This document shows, in pieces, positions 61,152-64,000 of a DNA stretch of 64,000 bases. The stretch is from Enterobacter genomosp. O (GTDB lineage: Bacteria > Pseudomonadota > Gammaproteobacteria > Enterobacterales > Enterobacteriaceae). The DNA lies in assembly GCF_001022965.1 (NCBI RefSeq), contig NZ_LECZ01000025.1:62001-126000 (forward strand). Reading direction: 5' to 3'. Position 1 is the stretch's first letter, and every line of letters begins with the position of its first letter. The notes below the pieces were generated by a model. It made no database searches. It was not told the origin of the DNA and saw only the letters and a list, made by a program, of their open reading frames with translations. The position numbers and the translations under genes are program-made.

Positions 61152-61855
61152 TACTCTTCCTCCCCGCTATCCGGCAGATTCTCTTCATGCTCGTCATTGA
61201 GCAGCAAATGGTTTTCCACCGGCATCGCTTCACCGTCGCGGATCATGCGAAGCTGCGCTTCACGCGCGTCATCGCCCGCACGCACATCGGCGCCGAAGCG
61301 GAAGACAGACTCCGTAATGCGGAACTTGCTGCTGTCGTGGCCCATAAACCACACCATCCCCAGACGACGCAGACGGTTCAGGGAAGAACGAACCTTTTCC
61401 TGTAATTTCTGACGGTCAAGATCCGACCCCGTGGAGCGGTTGTTCACCAGCTTGAGCAGCTTGCTCTCATCCGCCAGCGTCAACAGCTCATCGTAAAGTT
61501 CCTGCTGGGTGAAGATACCTTCATTCGCCAGACGCTCGGGGCTGAGATAGAGATAGCAAAGAATTTTGCCGACCATCATATCCAGCTCGGAGAGCACGGA
61601 ACGCGGAATCAGCGTTGTGGAGCGCGGGCGCAGGTAGAAAAACCCTTCCGGCGCGCGGATAAGCTCCACGTTGTAACGTGCGTAAAACTCTTCCAGATAC
61701 TCCTGGAAGTCCATCAAAAAGGCGTGATTATCCAGCTCGTCTAAGCCAATGTGACGACCGGCACGCAGCTGGCTGTCCAGCGCCGGAAATAACGGATTCG
61801 CCAGCGCCTGTGCCAGCTTAACCGGCATCACTTGTTCAATATTTGTCAATGACAT
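61151..61855 (-). CDS. mukE: condensin subunit MukE
   Basis: The 234-residue protein ([20 protein letters not shown]) matches MukE, a winged-helix kite subunit that bridges MukF and MukB heads. The acidic C-terminus ([15 protein letters not shown]) is typical. It overlaps mukF by 20 nt and mukB by 1 nt, implying coupled translation and balanced subunit amounts. Confidence 0.97.
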   Translation of the reverse strand: MSLTNIEQVMPVKLAQALANPLFPALDSQLRAGRHIGLDELDNHAFLMDFQEYLEEFYARYNVELIRAPEGFFYLRPRSTTLIPRSVLSELDMMVGKILCYLYLSPERLANEGIFTQQELYDELLTLADESKLLKLVNNRSTGSDLDRQKLQEKVRSSLNRLRRLGMVWFMGHDSSKFRITESVFRFGADVRAGDDAREAQLRMIRDGEAMPVENHLLLNDEHEENLPDSGEEE

Positions 61856-63158
61856 GCGCCTGTACCTTGGCTCCGTAATCGTTAATTGGCTGCCACTTCG
61901 GCGGCAGCCCGGTGAAATCTGCTTGCGCGACGCCCAGACGCACCGCCTGGTCTACCACGATGCGGGCAATGTCGAAGTGGCGCGCGCGTGGATATTGCGC
62001 CAGATAATCGCGCACCACGAGCCCCAGATCCAGCGGCACTTGTCTGGTTTTGTAGACAGCGAGCTGCTCTTCAATCATCGCGGCAAGCTGCTCGCGAATT
62101 TCGTTAAATTCTTCATATTCCAGATCCGGCGGCAGTTCACCGGTGACCTCTTCATCGCGCAGAGCCATCTCTTCGTCGCGCATATCCAGCAGACGATCGG
62201 CACTGGCGTAGGTCAGCGCCCACGGCGCATCGAAATAGGTCTGCACCGACTGACGCAGACGCTGAGCAAAGACGCGGTTTTTATCCATATCAATCGCGGT
62301 ACGGATAAATTTATGCACGTGTCGGTCGTAGCCGATCCACAGGTCAATCGACTGCTGGCCCCAGCTGATAATGCGGTCGAGTTTGCTTTGCAGGTCAAAG
62401 ACCAGACGATCGATAAAATGCAGATCGTCATGCGCCAGGGTCGCGTCCTGAATACGCAGCAGATTCGCCTGCAGCTTGTCCCCTGCCGCTTCCAGCGTAT
62501 CCTGAAGCTCACGCAGCGTGCCGGAGGTTTCTGACAGCAGAAGCTCACAGCTGGAGATGGCGGCACGCCAGTCTTTATTCAGCAGCTGCGCGATATCGTC
62601 TTTCACCTGCTGCTGCTGTTCGTCCATCAGACGCTGGGTCAGATCGATGCTGTCGAAGATTTCCGCCACCGAATATTTCAGCGGCGCGTAGACGTTACGG
62701 TGCCAGTGGAATTCGTCACCGTTTTCATCCGCGGCATCGGCGGCACGCTTAAGCTCACCCGCCACGATCGAGAGCTGCATGGAAAGACGCAGCGTGGAAA
62801 ATTCACGCTGGCGAATATAGTAATCGGTGATACCGATACCCAGTGGCGTTAGGCGATAGATGGCGTTTCCTTCCGCCTGCTCGCTGGTAAAGCGGTTCAG
62901 CAGACGTTGACGCACCATATCGTTAATTGCGTTGTTGGCACGCACGCTAATGGTTTCGCTGGTTTGCTCAAACGCATCACTGACATGGCGGAACGCATCC
63001 ACCAGTTCACCCTCGCTCATCTCACCATCCAGCCGTTCGCCGTTCAGCGTGGCAACCGCCAGCAGGAAAGAGAGTCTGTCTACCGGCAGCGAGATGGAGA
63101 AATCGTTTTTCCTGGCCCAGGCAACCAGTTCGGGGACTGTCTGGGAAAATTCACTCAT
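61836..63158 (-). CDS. mukF: condensin kleisin subunit MukF
   Basis: The 440-residue kleisin ([20 protein letters not shown]) has an N-terminal winged-helix dimerisation domain (about 1-115), a helical middle region and a C-terminal winged helix that binds the MukB head. Length equals E. coli MukF. It lies 3 nt downstream of cmoM and overlaps mukE, as in other enterobacteria. Confidence 0.97.
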   Translation of the reverse strand: MSEFSQTVPELVAWARKNDFSISLPVDRLSFLLAVATLNGERLDGEMSEGELVDAFRHVSDAFEQTSETISVRANNAINDMVRQRLLNRFTSEQAEGNAIYRLTPLGIGITDYYIRQREFSTLRLSMQLSIVAGELKRAADAADENGDEFHWHRNVYAPLKYSVAEIFDSIDLTQRLMDEQQQQVKDDIAQLLNKDWRAAISSCELLLSETSGTLRELQDTLEAAGDKLQANLLRIQDATLAHDDLHFIDRLVFDLQSKLDRIISWGQQSIDLWIGYDRHVHKFIRTAIDMDKNRVFAQRLRQSVQTYFDAPWALTYASADRLLDMRDEEMALRDEEVTGELPPDLEYEEFNEIREQLAAMIEEQLAVYKTRQVPLDLGLVVRDYLAQYPRARHFDIARIVVDQAVRLGVAQADFTGLPPKWQPINDYGAKVQAHVIDKY

Positions 63159-63161
63159 AGG

Positions 63162-63941
63162 TTATCCTTGCATCTGCGGCTTGTGCGCGGTGACGTGAAT
63201 ATAGCGGCCAAGACTGACAAAAGGCTCCTGACGGCAATACCGCGTTTCTAATTCTGTTAAGGTGTCAAAACAGTCACGCTGTTTGTGTTTTTCACGCAGA
63301 TAATCATGAAACACCCTGACGCCCGTCTTCCCGACGATCTTCCAGCCAATCGCTTCCAGCCAGCCATAAACCTGCTGCGGATCGCGCGGATAGTCCGGGG
63401 AAAGCGTGCGCTTTTTCTTTTTAGGCATCCCGACCTGAACATAGTCGAAGTTACCCGCAACCATGTTGTGCATCAGGAAGCCGTTAGCATTGTAGAACAT
63501 CAGCGACAGCGTGCCGCCCGGGCGTAACATCGACCACAGGGTTTGCAACACGCTTTGCGGATCGGCAACCCACTCCAGCACCGCATGAAACAATATCAGA
63601 TCAACCTGGGTTTCCAAATGCTGTGCGATGTCCTGAGCGGCGCATTGTATAAAATGCATGTTGTCGCTCACACCTTTCTCTTCTGCAGCACGCGTCGCGC
63701 GGGAGACCATTTCAGCAGAAAGATCGCAAAGCGTGACGTGATGACCGAGCCCGGCCATTTTTATCGCCGTCTGCCCTTCACCGCCACCTGCGTCCAGCAC
63801 GCGCAACGTTTGACCGCCGAAGGTCGCCAGAATGGTGTCCAGATCCTGCCAGAGGATCGTCTGACGGAGCTGTCCTTTGGTGGTGCCATAAATGTTGCGC
63901 GAAAACTTTTCCGCGATGTCATCAAAATTGCGATCCCGCAT
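63162..63941 (-). CDS. cmoM: tRNA 5-carboxymethoxyuridine methyltransferase CmoM
   Basis: I chose the ATG at 63941 (MRDRNFDDIAEKFSRNIYGT), aligning with E. coli CmoM (SmtA), giving 259 residues; an in-frame start nine codons upstream (63968) is possible. SAM motif I is LDAGGGEGQTA, with acidic residue in LCDLSAEM. CmoM methylates cmo5U34 to mcmo5U34 in a subset of tRNAs. It is the first gene of the cmoM-mukFEB operon in this window; upstream sequence runs off the edge. Confidence 0.95.
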   Translation of the reverse strand: MRDRNFDDIAEKFSRNIYGTTKGQLRQTILWQDLDTILATFGGQTLRVLDAGGGEGQTAIKMAGLGHHVTLCDLSAEMVSRATRAAEEKGVSDNMHFIQCAAQDIAQHLETQVDLILFHAVLEWVADPQSVLQTLWSMLRPGGTLSLMFYNANGFLMHNMVAGNFDYVQVGMPKKKKRTLSPDYPRDPQQVYGWLEAIGWKIVGKTGVRVFHDYLREKHKQRDCFDTLTELETRYCRQEPFVSLGRYIHVTAHKPQMQG

Positions 63942-64000
63942 TGGGAGAGTTCCACTCGCTAACTGCAAAACCGCTATTTTGTCACACCCGCGCGGAGAAT

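Overview
The window is a chromosomal segment of a member of the Enterobacteriaceae, most likely Enterobacter (cloacae complex) or a close relative such as Lelliottia or Leclercia. Most of it follows the Escherichia coli gene order around 21-23 min, in the Ter-proximal part of the chromosome: serT, yccA, tusE, acyP, rlmI, hspQ, yccU, yccT, mgsA, helD, yccF, yccS, sxy, sulA, ompA, matP, lonH, fabA, rmf, pqiCBA, uup, rlmL, ycbX, zapC, pyrD, ssuEADCB, pepN, pncB, asnS, ompF, aspC, gloC, mepK, ldtD, mukBEF, cmoM. Protein lengths match the E. coli orthologues closely. No frameshifted core gene, insertion sequence, prophage or CRISPR array was seen.

Left part (1-14.8 kb) is where accessory DNA sits. 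It starts with the end of an alpha/beta hydrolase, then a YjhX-family toxin-like gene paired with a methyltransferase, a divergent GNAT acetyltransferase, tRNA-Ser(UGA), an orphan OppA/MppA-like periplasmic peptide-binding protein, and yccA. Between yccA and tusE lies a 7.4 kb fimbrial locus. It has a ToxR/CadC-like membrane regulator with a FidL-like partner (leftward), and divergently a complete alpha-type (class 5, CFA/I-like) fimbrial operon: chaperone, major pilin, usher, tip adhesin, ending with a LuxR-type regulator. A second small insertion, a YbhB-like PEBP protein plus an AraC-family regulator, sits between acyP and rlmI.

Middle part (15-38.8 kb) is housekeeping. It holds rRNA methyltransferases (rlmI, rlmL), proteostasis factors (hspQ, lonH, and yccA further left), the SOS division inhibitor sulA with a canonical LexA box, ompA with its long leader, the Ter organiser matP, fabA with FadR/FabR-like sites, the ribosome hibernation factor rmf (55 codons), the probable rlmL-uup-pqiABC transcription unit, ycbX and zapC.

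Right part (39-64 kb) begins with pyrD, whose leader has a short hairpin and a PurR box. The divergent ssuEADCB operon takes up and desulfonates alkanesulfonates. Then come pepN, pncB with a near-perfect NadR box, asnS, the OmpF-type porin with conserved OmpR sites, and aspC. A leftward cell-envelope group (ldtD, mepK, then gloC) acts partly on 3-3 peptidoglycan cross-links. The cmoM-mukF-mukE-mukB condensin operon ends at a strong terminator.

Nothing here is a clearly new biological system. The best candidates for unusual biology are the doubly regulated alpha-fimbrial locus, with a disulfide-bounded loop in the adhesin near the expected receptor-binding site, and the YjhX/methyltransferase pair, which lacks the usual YjhQ partner.
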